The notes under the pieces were generated by a model. That model did not search any database. It had not been told where the DNA came from and saw nothing but the letters and a program-made list of their open reading frames with translations. Shown here in pieces: positions 51,077 to 59,434 of a stretch of DNA of 64,000 nt (its first letter is position 1; the number at the start of each line of letters is the position of its first letter). The stretch comes from Niastella caeni. GTDB taxonomy: Bacteria > Bacteroidota > Bacteroidia > Chitinophagales > Chitinophagaceae. The position numbers were made by a program, and so were the translations under genes. The stretch lies in assembly GCF_004834005.1 (NCBI RefSeq), contig NZ_STFF01000003.1, positions 310,001 through 374,000 on the forward strand. Direction: 5' to 3'.

Positions 51077-52096
51077 TTACACCACATTCACCTCCCGTTC
51101 CAACCTAACACCAAATTTGGCGTGAACGCTTTTCATAACGTCTTCGCTCAGGCTGTAAATGTCATTGCCCGTAGCATTGCCATAATTTACAAGTACGAGG
51201 GCTTGTTTTTCATGCACGCCGGCATCACCACGCCGATAGCCCTTCCAGCCGCTTTGTTCTATCAACCAACCAGCAGCCAGTTTAATGGTTCCATCGGCAT
51301 TGGGATAGCCAACTATAGAGGGAAACTGATCCTTCAACTGTTCATATACATTCGCCGCTACAGATGGATTTTTGAAAAAGCTGCCGGCATTGCCAATCTT
51401 TGCCGGGTCGGGCAATTTGGAAGTGCGGATATTGATCACCGCCTGCGATATAGCCTGTATACTTAACTGTTGTACGCCCATGCGCTCCAGTTCCTGTTCA
51501 ATGGCGCCATAACTGGTATTGAACCGCGGCTTTTTATTCAACCGGTAGGTAACATTCAAAATAATATACTGATTGCGGTACTTTCCCTTGAACACACTTT
51601 CGCGATAACCAAAATCGCAATCATTGGCGCTGAATACATGTATTTTTTTGTCATGTAGGTGCCAGGCCTCCAGCTCTTCAAACACTTCTTTGATCTCTAC
51701 GCCGTAAGCGCCTATGTTTTGCATGGGACTGGCGCCTACACATCCGGGTATGAGCGAAAGGTTTTCGACCCCGGCCCAATTCCGCTGCAGGCAATGCTGT
51801 ACAAAGCTATGCCAGTTCACCCCGGCACCGGCCTTTACATAAATATGATTGGCATCTTCTTTAACGATATCCAAACCCGGGATATCATTTTTCAACACCA
51901 GACCATTCAAATTATTTTTAAAAAGAATATTACTTCCCCCGCCTAAAATGAGGGGATTTACTCCTTTTGCGGGATTATTTTCGATCAATTCACCCAATTC
52001 ATCAACCGAAGTAAAATTGGCAAAGAACCTGGCTATTGCATGAATACCCAGTGTGTTGTATTGCCTAAGCGGAATATTTTGTTGAATTTGCGTCAT
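51077..52096 (-). CDS. murB: UDP-N-acetylenolpyruvoylglucosamine reductase
   Basis: MurB uses FAD and NADPH to reduce UDP-GlcNAc-enolpyruvate to UDP-MurNAc in peptidoglycan synthesis. The FAD domain starts NTLGIHAIARFFANF and has LILGGGSNILF near residue 50 and GCVGASPMQNIGAYGVEI near 118. The substrate domain has YRESVFKGKY, the tyrosine loop of type I MurB, and GNAGSFFKNP with the catalytic Ser. The Glu of the C-terminal region is in ASRLEREVNVV-like VRLEREVNVV. The length, 339 aa, is typical of the E. coli type. The gene is divergent from the next one with only 22 bp between starts. Confidence 0.96.
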   Translation of the reverse strand: MTQIQQNIPLRQYNTLGIHAIARFFANFTSVDELGELIENNPAKGVNPLILGGGSNILFKNNLNGLVLKNDIPGLDIVKEDANHIYVKAGAGVNWHSFVQHCLQRNWAGVENLSLIPGCVGASPMQNIGAYGVEIKEVFEELEAWHLHDKKIHVFSANDCDFGYRESVFKGKYRNQYIILNVTYRLNKKPRFNTSYGAIEQELERMGVQQLSIQAISQAVINIRTSKLPDPAKIGNAGSFFKNPSVAANVYEQLKDQFPSIVGYPNADGTIKLAAGWLIEQSGWKGYRRGDAGVHEKQALVLVNYGNATGNDIYSLSEDVMKSVHAKFGVRLEREVNVV

Positions 52097-52118
52097 CAGC
52101 AGGGCAAAATAACAAATT

Positions 52119-52784
52119 ATGCATCGAAAAACCGCCGTTGTGCTGGGCGCGACCGGATTAATTGGTCAGCACCTGGTACAGGAACTGTTACACAACGAAT
52201 TTTTTAGCAAGGTAAGAATACTGGTACGCAGACCGATTTCATTGAATCATCCCAAAGCCGACATACAGGTGGTTAATTTTAACGATGAAAAAGACATTGC
52301 AGCGAAAATCGATATAGGGGACGTGATCTTTTGCTGCATTGGTACCACCCGCAAAAAAGTAAAAGGAAATAAGACCGAATACCGCAAAGTTGACTATGAT
52401 ATTCCCATCATTACCGCCCGCCTGGGCATTCAGCATGGCTTTAATCAATTCCTGCTGGTTTCTGCCATTGGCGCCAATCCCATGGCCGCCAATTTTTATC
52501 TCCAATTAAAAGGTTGCATCGAAGAAGATGTGACCGCCCTCCCCTTCGAAAGCATCCATATTTTCAGGCCGTCGATCTTGCTGGGTAAAAGAAAAGAATT
52601 CCGAACGGGAGAAAACATTGGCAAGGGGTTTATGAACGCCATTTCTTTCCTGCTCATTGGCGCCTGGCGCAAATACCGGCCCATAGCGGCTGCCGATGTA
52701 GCCAAAGCCATGGTGGCCGCCGCCAATAAAGAAATAGCCGGAGTGCATTTGTATGAATTTGATGAAATGAAAGAGTTAATGTGA
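52119..52784 (+). CDS. NAD(P)H-binding oxidoreductase (HTATIP2-like atypical SDR)
   Basis: The Rossmann motif GATGLIG is at residues 9-15. VFCCIGTTRKKVKGNKTEYR-like (here IFCCIGTTRKKVKGNKTEYR) near 70-90 and VDYDIPIITARLG follow, as in the HTATIP2/YbjT group of atypical SDRs. FLLVSAIGANP has the serine, but the YxxxK motif is replaced by FYLQLKG. The function may be binding or signalling rather than catalysis. At 221 aa it is complete. Its ATG lies 22 bp from the murB ATG, so the two share a short divergent promoter. Confidence 0.82.
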   Translation: MHRKTAVVLGATGLIGQHLVQELLHNEFFSKVRILVRRPISLNHPKADIQVVNFNDEKDIAAKIDIGDVIFCCIGTTRKKVKGNKTEYRKVDYDIPIITARLGIQHGFNQFLLVSAIGANPMAANFYLQLKGCIEEDVTALPFESIHIFRPSILLGKRKEFRTGENIGKGFMNAISFLLIGAWRKYRPIAAADVAKAMVAAANKEIAGVHLYEFDEMKELM

Positions 52785-52895
52785 AAATGCTTTAAATGTG
52801 GTCCTCGCTTTTAATACTAAAATGAGATAAATTTTATTCCATTTGCACATTTGCTAATTTGCTGATTTTCACATTGTATACTACTTATTCACATT
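52779..52895. repeat. Word-type inverted repeat, family G, member 1
   Basis: AATGTGAAAAT near 52779 overlaps the end of the oxidoreductase gene, and its complement ATTTTCACATT is near 52865. Words such as CACATTTGCTAATTTGCTGA lie between. CACATT and GCTAATT words recur in the repeat near 53.7-53.9 kb. Confidence 0.55.
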
Positions 52896-53034
52896 GCATA
52901 TAATACGATTGCAAGTACTAAAAATCGCTATTATATTGTCATAAAATTTAATAATTAGAAGTATTTATATTTCTAATTCATTATGTTTTTGTTATTGTAA
53001 ATAAATCACTTACCCTCTGAACAATCATTTAATT

Positions 53035-53736
53035 ATGAAAAAAACGATCTTGCGTTTTTCGGCAGCCGTACTGGTTGCCAGCGTTCTTTTTGCCTGCCAA
53101 AAAGAGATGGCAAACAAAAACAGAACTGAATTAACCAGCCTGGAATCTACATCGTCAACTACTTATTTTTTTCCAACGGAATGTGGCATGTTTCGTACCC
53201 AAACTCAGGGCGGCTGGGGTTCTGAACCATCCGGAAACAACCCCGGGACCTATTTACATGCGAATTTTCAGGCTGCTTTTGGGGAGTATTTAACGGTAGG
53301 TTGTTATCCAGACAACTTTTACGTTAAGCTAACTTCTGCACAAGCCGTTACCAACCTGTTGCCTGTTGGCGGAAAAGCTTCTGCATTAACGGCCAGCTAT
53401 ACCAATCCTGCTTCGCTCAAAAATGTATTGGCAGGACAACTGGTAGCCCTGAAATTGTCGGTTACATTCGACGCCGCAAATGCCAACTTTGGTGAATCGG
53501 CTGTTTCTTTAGGTAGTATGATCATTGGCAGCGGTACGTTCGCTGGTTATACAGTAGCGGATTTCCTTGTAATAGGAGAACAGGTATTAGGAGGCTGCAG
53601 CACGCAGTACACGCCTCAGCAGATCAATGAAACTGCTTCTTCGATCAATGAGAATTTCGTTGATGGCACTACCAATAAAGGATTTTTAATATGTCCGGAA
53701 GATAATGGCGGCGGAGGCGAACCATTGCCCGGTTAA
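53035..53736 (+). CDS. Secreted lipoprotein of unknown function
   Basis: The lipoprotein signal ends in ASVLFAC, with Cys at about residue 21. The rest of the 233 aa forms a single domain with FRTQTQGGWGSEPSGNNPGT near 50, KNVLAGQLVALKLSVTFDAA near 130 and YTPQQINETASSINENFVDG near 205. Four cysteines may pair in the periplasm or outside. Domains of this style occur in other secreted Bacteroidota proteins, sometimes before a sorting tail, but I cannot name the family. There is no enzyme motif. The gene follows a 250-bp AT-rich spacer and probably has its own promoter. Confidence 0.65.
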   Translation: MKKTILRFSAAVLVASVLFACQKEMANKNRTELTSLESTSSTTYFFPTECGMFRTQTQGGWGSEPSGNNPGTYLHANFQAAFGEYLTVGCYPDNFYVKLTSAQAVTNLLPVGGKASALTASYTNPASLKNVLAGQLVALKLSVTFDAANANFGESAVSLGSMIIGSGTFAGYTVADFLVIGEQVLGGCSTQYTPQQINETASSINENFVDGTTNKGFLICPEDNGGGGEPLPG

Positions 53737-53737
53737 T

Positions 53738-53925
53738 TTAATATGATAATTAGCTGATGTGATAATGTGCTAATTGAATTGCGGAATGCAGAACGCGAAA
53801 CGCCTAACGCCTTTCCCGAAAGGCCAAGGCTTCAGGTGGATTTCCCTGCAACCTGCTACTCAGTTAGCACATTTTTTATGTGGCATTTCATTATCAAATT
53901 ATCAAATTATCAAATTTTCAAATTA
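53738..53925. repeat. Word-type inverted repeat, family G, member 2, with hairpin
   Basis: The left arm (53738-53778) reads GATAATTAGCTGATGTGATA and ATGTGCTAATTG. The right arm (53862-53925) reads TTAGCACATTTTTTATGTGG and three copies of ATCAAATT. Between them, GCCTTTC-CC-GAAAGGC (53809-53824) forms a tight hairpin. The element fills the gap between the convergent lipoprotein and priA genes and may terminate both. Confidence 0.65.
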
Positions 53926-56385
53926 AACCGCGTCCACATCTGCTATCACTACCACACTTCTGAACCGTTTATCGTTGTGTAAAATGGCTACCTGCTCCTG
54001 AATATACCGTTTGCATCGTTGTATCAACTCGCCGTCTTTAGGCAATTTCACCAGCAATTCCATCAAAAACTGGTTACGCACCCGGTTCACCACCGGCTCC
54101 GCCGGACCAACCAGGTATTTACCATAATCAATTTTTAAAGCGAATGCCATAAGCTGTGCGGCTGCATCAGCCACTTCTTTTTGTTTGTGTTTAAAGGTGA
54201 GCTGTATAACGCGGGAGAAAGGTGGATAGAAGAACATTTTGCGGCCTTCTATTTCCTGCTGGTAAAACAAACCGTAATCGTGCTGTTGCACAAAATACAG
54301 CACCGGGTGCTGGGTGTTTGACACCTGAATAAATACCCTGCCCTGTTTATCCTTTCGGCCTGCGCGACCACTCACCTGCTCCATTAATTGAAAAGCCCGT
54401 TCATTCACCCTGAAATCGGCAAAGCTCAGCAAACTGTCTGCATCGAGAATGCCCACCAGGATCACATTTTCAAAATCGAGGCCTTTTACTACCATTTGCG
54501 TGCCTACGAGTATATCGAGGCGGCCCTGCTCAAATTGCTGAATCAGGTTATCATGCGCCGTTTTTCCGCGAACGCTGTCAATATCCATCCTGGCAATGCG
54601 GGCTTTCGGAAACAATTCTTCCAGTTGTTCTTCGATGCGTTCCGTACCAAAATTGCGTTGTGTGAATTTATCGCTGCCACAAGCCATACAACTGTGCACC
54701 GGCGGATACACGGTACCGCAATAATGGCAATGCAGTTTATGCGTGTTCTTATGAAATGTAAGGGTAACGTCGCAATACTTGCAATGCGGTATCCATCCGC
54801 AAACCTGGCAAACCTGGTAAGGCGAATAGCCACGCCGGTTCTGAAAAAGAATAACCTGTTTATTCTGTTCCAGCGATTGGTCAATCGCCGATTTTAAAGG
54901 CGGTGTAATGATGATCTTGTTTTTATCGGCCCCATACATTTTTTTGGTGTCGACGATGTCGATGGCCGGCAACTGCACACCGCCAAACCGTTCGCCCAGG
55001 ATGGCCAGTCCATACTTTTGCGATTGTGCATTAAAGTAACTTTCTACCGATGGCGTAGCGCTGCCCAGCAACACATTCGCCCTGAATAATGAGGCATAAT
55101 AAATAGCGCCATCACGGGCATGGTAGCGCGGCGCAGGGTCCTGCTGCTTATAGGAGGTATCATGTTCTTCATCCACCACGATCAATCCCAGATCGGTAAA
55201 AGGTAAAAATATGGAAGAACGGGCGCCCAGCACTACTTTCAGTTCACCGGTCTTTACTTTGTTCCAGATCTCTACCCGCTCATTCTGGTTGAATTTACTG
55301 TGATAGATGCCGATATACCCGCCAAAATGCTTTTGCAAGCGGCGAATGACCTGGGAGGTCAGGGCAATCTCCGGCAACAGGTACAGCACCTGTTTTCCCT
55401 GCCTGATGTATCGTTCAATAACCTTGATATAAACCTGTGTTTTACCGCTGGCTGTTACCCCATGCAGCAGGCAAACGGGTTTGCTTACCAGCTGTTCGGT
55501 GATGGAATCGAATGCCCGTTGCTGGGCGGGCGTTAAATCAAAATCTATAGAGATGTTGCGGGGCAGATATTGCAGGCGATCCACCTGTCGTTTCTCCAGC
55601 CACAAGATGTTTTTATCAACGAGTCCTTTTAACTGTGCATCCGAAGCGCCGCTTTTTTTCAGTAGTTCGGGTTTGGTTACCTCGCCTGCTGTTTTTACCA
55701 GGTGCAGGTAGCTGAGCAGCAGCTCCAGTTGTTTTTCGGCGCGTTGCAGTTTTTTATCATCATTTAATAAAGACGCCAGCGATTCTTCATTGTCGTATTT
55801 GGCGTTCAGTAAAACAAACGTTTCTTTCTTGGGCGACCAGGTTTCTTTCAGGGCTTCCCAAACAAAGCACACTTTCTTTTCGATCAACCGTTTTATAACA
55901 GGGTATACCCGGTGCGAATCGAGGACCTGTTGCACCTCGGCCAGTTTCAATTCTTTTTTAAGCAACAGGGCTTCGCCTACCAGGTATTCATCGTGATCGA
56001 GGGTAGAAAAGTCTTCACCAAACTCTTCATTGTATACCAGTATTGTTTCGCTGCTTAATTTAAAATGGGCGGGCAAGGCAGCGGCCATCACTTCGCCTTC
56101 GCTGCACATGTAATACCGGCCGATCCACTCCCACAATTTCAGTTGTTGTTCAAAAATAACAGGTTCCGCATCCAGGATGTTGAGGATATCCTTGGCTTCG
56201 AACGGCGGGGCTTCCGTATGAAGCCGTTTTACCACGCCGGCGTATTTTTTGTTCTTGCCCAACACCACTTCTACACGGGCGCCTACCTTTACCTGTTCCC
56301 GCAACAATTCGGGCACCGACCAGGTATAGTTCTTTGGCAACGCCAGGGGAATAATAACTTCTGCAAACAAAACGGGGCTACTCAT
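53923..56385 (-). CDS. priA: Primosomal protein N' (replication restart helicase PriA)
   Basis: PriA restarts stalled replication forks by loading the replicative helicase. The N-terminal DNA-binding part begins VLFAEVIIPLALPKNYTWSV. The helicase has Walker A GVTASGKTQVYIKVI, the DEEH box VVDEEHDTSYKQQDPAPRYH and LLGSATPSVESY. The zinc-binding insertion holds CQVCGWIPHCKYC and CHYCGTVYPPVHSCMACGS. Motifs V-VI include FRVNERAFQLMEQVSGRAGR. I place the start at the ATG at 56385 (MSSPVLFAE), 820 aa. The 25 codons upstream lie inside a word-type repeat whose words recur in a non-coding spacer near 59.4 kb. Confidence 0.96.
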   Translation of the reverse strand: MSSPVLFAEVIIPLALPKNYTWSVPELLREQVKVGARVEVVLGKNKKYAGVVKRLHTEAPPFEAKDILNILDAEPVIFEQQLKLWEWIGRYYMCSEGEVMAAALPAHFKLSSETILVYNEEFGEDFSTLDHDEYLVGEALLLKKELKLAEVQQVLDSHRVYPVIKRLIEKKVCFVWEALKETWSPKKETFVLLNAKYDNEESLASLLNDDKKLQRAEKQLELLLSYLHLVKTAGEVTKPELLKKSGASDAQLKGLVDKNILWLEKRQVDRLQYLPRNISIDFDLTPAQQRAFDSITEQLVSKPVCLLHGVTASGKTQVYIKVIERYIRQGKQVLYLLPEIALTSQVIRRLQKHFGGYIGIYHSKFNQNERVEIWNKVKTGELKVVLGARSSIFLPFTDLGLIVVDEEHDTSYKQQDPAPRYHARDGAIYYASLFRANVLLGSATPSVESYFNAQSQKYGLAILGERFGGVQLPAIDIVDTKKMYGADKNKIIITPPLKSAIDQSLEQNKQVILFQNRRGYSPYQVCQVCGWIPHCKYCDVTLTFHKNTHKLHCHYCGTVYPPVHSCMACGSDKFTQRNFGTERIEEQLEELFPKARIARMDIDSVRGKTAHDNLIQQFEQGRLDILVGTQMVVKGLDFENVILVGILDADSLLSFADFRVNERAFQLMEQVSGRAGRKDKQGRVFIQVSNTQHPVLYFVQQHDYGLFYQQEIEGRKMFFYPPFSRVIQLTFKHKQKEVADAAAQLMAFALKIDYGKYLVGPAEPVVNRVRNQFLMELLVKLPKDGELIQRCKRYIQEQVAILHNDKRFRSVVVIADVDAV

Positions 56386-56399
56386 TTCACCACCAAGAT

Positions 56400-56492
56400 A
56401 GTTCATTAGTTCGTTAGTTATTAAGTTATTGAGTTTCGTGGTATTATTCAACCTGATCAACTCACGAACTTACAACTCATGAACTTAATAAC
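56400..56492. repeat. Word-type inverted repeat, family D, member 1
   Basis: The left arm (56400-56436) reads AGTTCATTAGTTCGTTAGTT and ATTAAGTTATTGAGTTT. The right arm (56459-56492) reads AACTCACGAACTTACAACTC and ATGAACTTAATAACTGG. ACTCATGAACT and AACTTAATAACTG recur at 59.4 kb. The right arm covers the stop codon of the acyltransferase gene. Confidence 0.7.
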
Positions 56493-57240
56493 TGGTATTT
56501 ATCCAACCAGCTTTGTATTCCATCAACTTTTGCTCCATAACCTTAGCCACTTGCTGTTTCAACGCCTCCACATCCTTGCCCGTTAGTCCATCAACCGGTA
56601 TTTCCTTTAAAAATACCGTTCGCGAGCGGCCGGGGTTCAGGCTGAACACACTACGATAATGCATGCGATGCCAGGAATCTAAAAACAACAACGGCTTAAT
56701 GGGCGTTTGCGTTTCAATGGCTATGCGAAAAGCGCCATCGTATAATTCCTTGAGCGGTTTATGGGTTTCATTAAAAGTGCCTTCGGGAAAAATAAAAATA
56801 GAAATGCCTTTCCTGATCACCGACTTCAAAATACGTACGCTGTTGGCCCGTTGCGTAGCACTGCTGCGATCTACGGTTACCACGGTATTGCGGTAAATAA
56901 ACCCGAACAGGGGAACTTTCGACACTTCTACCTTGCCCAATACCCGCACCTTCTGGCGAAGGGTTTTTACAATGACCGGCGCATCGAGATAGGAAATGTG
57001 ATTGGCGACGAAAATGTATTGTTTGTTTTTATCGTGGGGATACTCGTACTGGTTACGGTGACGGATGCCGATCAGCAGGAACCATACATCGGCCCAAAGC
57101 GTGCAAACACGGTAAATAAAATTGCCACCGCGCACTTTTCCAAAAAAGGAAGCGACCACTACCGGGGGAATGACCAGTAACATGCAAAGGATAAAAGTAC
57201 CCAATGCGTAAAAGCAATAGAACAATCGGAAGAATCTCAT
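56485..57240 (-). CDS. 1-acyl-sn-glycerol-3-phosphate acyltransferase (PlsC family)
   Basis: An N-terminal hydrophobic segment (ALGTFILCMLLVIPPVVVASF) anchors the protein in the inner membrane. The catalytic HxxxxD motif is NHISYLDAP near residue 77. The substrate block GNTVVTVDRS-like (YRNTVVTVDRSS) follows, then the FPEGTF motif near 150 and IKPLLFLD near 178. This enzyme class adds the second acyl chain to make phosphatidic acid, or acts on related lipids. The length of 251 aa is normal. It faces priA in the same direction, with an inverted repeat between them. Confidence 0.9.
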   Translation of the reverse strand: MRFFRLFYCFYALGTFILCMLLVIPPVVVASFFGKVRGGNFIYRVCTLWADVWFLLIGIRHRNQYEYPHDKNKQYIFVANHISYLDAPVIVKTLRQKVRVLGKVEVSKVPLFGFIYRNTVVTVDRSSATQRANSVRILKSVIRKGISIFIFPEGTFNETHKPLKELYDGAFRIAIETQTPIKPLLFLDSWHRMHYRSVFSLNPGRSRTVFLKEIPVDGLTGKDVEALKQQVAKVMEQKLMEYKAGWINTSY

Positions 57241-57349
57241 GGATGTGTATCAATAGGTGAACGGAACTAATAATTTAGGAAAATACTACATATATACTAC
57301 ATCTTAAGAAAGTGGACAGTTAAATAAAAAAAACTCTTGAGCCGGATCA

Positions 57350-57495
57350 ATTTTAAATCGCAAATCACAAGTCTCAAATCACAAGAACCAAATAAAACTC
57401 AAATCCGAAAATCACAAATAAACCTTCAAACTTTACTTTATGGTTTTGGGTGCCTGGAATTTGGTTCTTGGAATTTGGTGATTGGAGTTTTATTT
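57350..57495. repeat. Word-type inverted repeat, family B, member 2
   Basis: The left arm (57350-57430) holds AAATCACAAGTCTCAAATCA, CAAGAACCAAATAAAACTCA and more CAAA words. The right arm (57440-57495) holds TTTGGTTCTTGGAATTTGG and GATTGGAGTTTTATTT. CAAGAACCAAA and TTGGTTCTTG also form the repeat at 16.0-16.2 kb. Confidence 0.7.
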
Positions 57496-57882
57496 ACAAT
57501 TACAGCTCCAGTCGGTACCGAGGTCAATGACGGTTATAACTACCATACCCCGCTTGGCGGGCGCGAAAATGATCCGAACCTGCTGACCGTCATGGGTAGT
57601 TCCTTCCAACGCATATTTGGGATCGGGCCGGCCGGCGGGCTCACTTTTGCGGTAATTGATGCGGCCTTCCTGAAGAATTTCCTGTACTTCGGCCTCATCA
57701 ATATGGCGGCAATCCATGCGACAGCGGGCGTGTTTGGTGTAAATGAGTTTGTTGGGGTGGCGGTCAATTACATCATTTTCGGTGGCCACATTATCCTGGC
57801 TCCCCCGATTACCCGGGTTTCCCTGACAGGCTACTAAAATGGTTAAAGTGAAAATGAATACTCGGAATAGTATATTCTTCAT
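57490..57882 (-). CDS. DUF4258 domain lipoprotein
   Basis: The signal peptide ends TILVAC with a lipid Cys near residue 19. After a polar linker, DUF4258 begins at about residue 46: LIYTKHARCRMDCRHIDEAE holds the H-A-x-x-R-M pattern. VQEILQEGRINY follows, then YALEGTTHDGQQVRIIF and VITVIDLGTDWSCNC at the end. DUF4258 is usually a cytoplasmic domain in small toxin-like genes, so an exported lipid-anchored form is uncommon. The cysteines at both ends (CRMDCR and CNC) could form disulfides. It has a divergent neighbour, mtaB. Confidence 0.78.
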   Translation of the reverse strand: MKNILFRVFIFTLTILVACQGNPGNRGSQDNVATENDVIDRHPNKLIYTKHARCRMDCRHIDEAEVQEILQEGRINYRKSEPAGRPDPKYALEGTTHDGQQVRIIFAPAKRGMVVITVIDLGTDWSCNCK

Positions 57883-57917
57883 AATGAACTAAAAGAAAGG
57901 CAATTTACAGTTTATGG

Positions 57918-57980
57918 TTTGTTGTTTGTGGTTTGTTGTTTGTGGTTTGTTGTTTGTGGTTTGTTGTTTGTGGTTTGTTG
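57918..57980. repeat. 14-bp tandem repeat, 4.5 copies
   Basis: The unit TTTGTTGTTTGTGG is repeated exactly four times from 57918 to 57973, plus TTTGTTG. It lies in the spacer between the divergent DUF4258 and mtaB genes and is prone to slippage. Confidence 0.9.
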
Positions 57981-58066
57981 TTCTTTAATGCGGGAGTTCA
58001 AATTTAATTTCGAGCCTCAAAGTGCGGCAGCAACCACAAACCTTAAACCAGAAACCACAAACTATA
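57950..58066. repeat. Dispersed repeat family E, copy 1
   Basis: After the 14-mers comes GCGGGAGTTCAAATTTAATT, then CGAGCCTCAAA and GCGGCAGCAACCACAAAC. The same sequence in reverse orientation, with a handful of changes, is at 61752-61865. TTTGTGG words and CCACAAA words form an internal inverted repeat. Confidence 0.85.
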
Positions 58067-58069
58067 TAT

Positions 58070-58077
58070 TATCTTTG
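58070..58077 (+). promoter_or_regulatory. Putative -7 box before mtaB
   Basis: TATCTTTG followed by CGGCC is a full TAnnTTTG match. It ends 8 bp before the ATG, so the mRNA would have almost no leader. No TTTG is seen at the -33 position. Confidence 0.55.
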
Positions 58078-58085
58078 CGGCCTCT

Positions 58086-59339
58086 ATGGGCTCAAAAAAA
58101 ACAGTGGCATTTCATACATTGGGTTGTAAGCTGAACTTTTCTGAAACCTCTACCCTTTCGCGCATGCTTGAAAATGAAGGGTTTGAAAAGACAGCCTTTG
58201 ATAATCATGCAGATGTGTATGTTATCAACACCTGTTCTGTAACCGATAATGCCGATAAAGAATGCCGCCAACTGGTACGCCGGATCCAGCGCAAAGCGCC
58301 CGAAAGCCTGGTGGTGATCACGGGCTGTTATGCCCAGTTAAAGCCCAAAGAAATTGCCTCCATTCCCGGGGTGGATATGGTCTTAGGCGCTGCCGAAAAA
58401 TTCAACATAGCCCAGCATTTAAAGGAACTGACCAAAGGCGATGCCACCAAAATTTGCAGTTGCGATATTGAAGAAGTGAGCGGCTTCCATTCTTCCTTCT
58501 CCATCCACGACCGTACCCGTACCTTTTTGAAAGTACAGGACGGCTGCGATTATAATTGTTCTTTCTGCACCATTCCCATGGCACGGGGTAAAAGCCGCAG
58601 CGATTTAATAGCAGGTGTAGTTGAGAACGTTAAACAACTGGCGGTTAACGGAGTAAAAGAGATCGTGCTGACAGGTGTGAACCTGGGCGATTTTGGAGAG
58701 GGGGAAGAGAACTTTTACAAGCTGGCCTGCGCGCTCGACCAACAGGAAGGCATAGAACGATTCCGCATTTCTTCCATTGAACCGAACCTGCTCACCAACG
58801 CCATTATTGAGCTGGTGGCCAACAGCAATACCTTCATGCCGCATTTTCATATTCCCCTGCAAAGCGGCAGCAACCGCATTCTGGGTTTAATGAGAAGGCG
58901 GTACCGTCGCGAGTTGTACGCCGAGCGGGTGAAACTGATCAAAACCCTGATGCCGCATGCGGCTATCGGTGTTGACGTAATTGTTGGTTTTCCCGGCGAA
59001 ACGGATGAAGATTTTCAGCAAACATTCGATTTCCTGCACGAACTCGATATTACCTATCTGCACGTATTTACCTACTCCGAAAGAGATAATACCCACGCCT
59101 TAACATTGGGGCCCGTTGTGCCCGTACACGTAAGGCATGAACGCAATAAAACCCTGCGCAATCTCTCCTACATGAAGCAGCAGTATTTTAACCAGCAGTT
59201 TGCCGGCCAAACCCGCAAAGTGTTGTTTGAAGAAAACGAAAAAAGCGGCATGATGGAAGGCTATACCGATAACTACATCAAGGTAGTGGCGCCGTATAAG
59301 GCTGAATGGGTGAATAAAGTTATTGAGTGGAATTTGTAA
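58086..59339 (+). CDS. mtaB: tRNA t6A37 methylthiotransferase MtaB
   Basis: MtaB adds a methylthio group to t6A at position 37 of tRNAs that read ANN codons, using two iron-sulfur clusters and radical SAM chemistry. The N-terminal UPF0004 domain supplies three cysteines: HTLGCKLNFSE near 12, INTCSVTDNA near 47 and VITGCYAQLKP near 82. The radical SAM cluster is CDYNCSFC near 155. LQSGSNRILGLMRRRYRRE and GVDVIVGFPGETDEDFQQT are typical of the family. A C-terminal TRAM-like part ends the protein. At 417 aa it fits MtaB rather than MiaB or RimO. Confidence 0.93.
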   Translation: MGSKKTVAFHTLGCKLNFSETSTLSRMLENEGFEKTAFDNHADVYVINTCSVTDNADKECRQLVRRIQRKAPESLVVITGCYAQLKPKEIASIPGVDMVLGAAEKFNIAQHLKELTKGDATKICSCDIEEVSGFHSSFSIHDRTRTFLKVQDGCDYNCSFCTIPMARGKSRSDLIAGVVENVKQLAVNGVKEIVLTGVNLGDFGEGEENFYKLACALDQQEGIERFRISSIEPNLLTNAIIELVANSNTFMPHFHIPLQSGSNRILGLMRRRYRRELYAERVKLIKTLMPHAAIGVDVIVGFPGETDEDFQQTFDFLHELDITYLHVFTYSERDNTHALTLGPVVPVHVRHERNKTLRNLSYMKQQYFNQQFAGQTRKVLFEENEKSGMMEGYTDNYIKVVAPYKAEWVNKVIEWNL

Positions 59340-59360
59340 TCCCCCCAGTCTAAAACGTAC

Positions 59361-59434
59361 AAGTTATTCAGTTGTTCAGTTATTTAGTTTCTGTATTCAA
59401 ACTTAATAACTGACTAACTCATGAACTCATTAAC
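59361..59434. repeat. Word-type inverted repeat, family D, member 2
   Basis: The left arm (59361-59390) reads AAGTTATTCAGTTGTTCAGT and TATTTAGTTT. The right arm (59398-59434) reads AAACTTAATAACTGACTAAC and ATGAACTCATTAACT. It shares AACTTAATAACTG and ACTCATGAACT with the element near 56.4 kb. It lies between convergent mtaB and tag. Confidence 0.7.

Noticed and set aside
56386..56460. Longer N-terminus for PriA
   Set aside because: The extra 25 codons start at a non-ATG codon and consist of word-repeat sequence that also occurs in non-coding spacers.
57918..57980. Regular repeats that could suggest a CRISPR array
   Set aside because: The 14-mers are directly adjacent with no spacers, and no cas gene is present.
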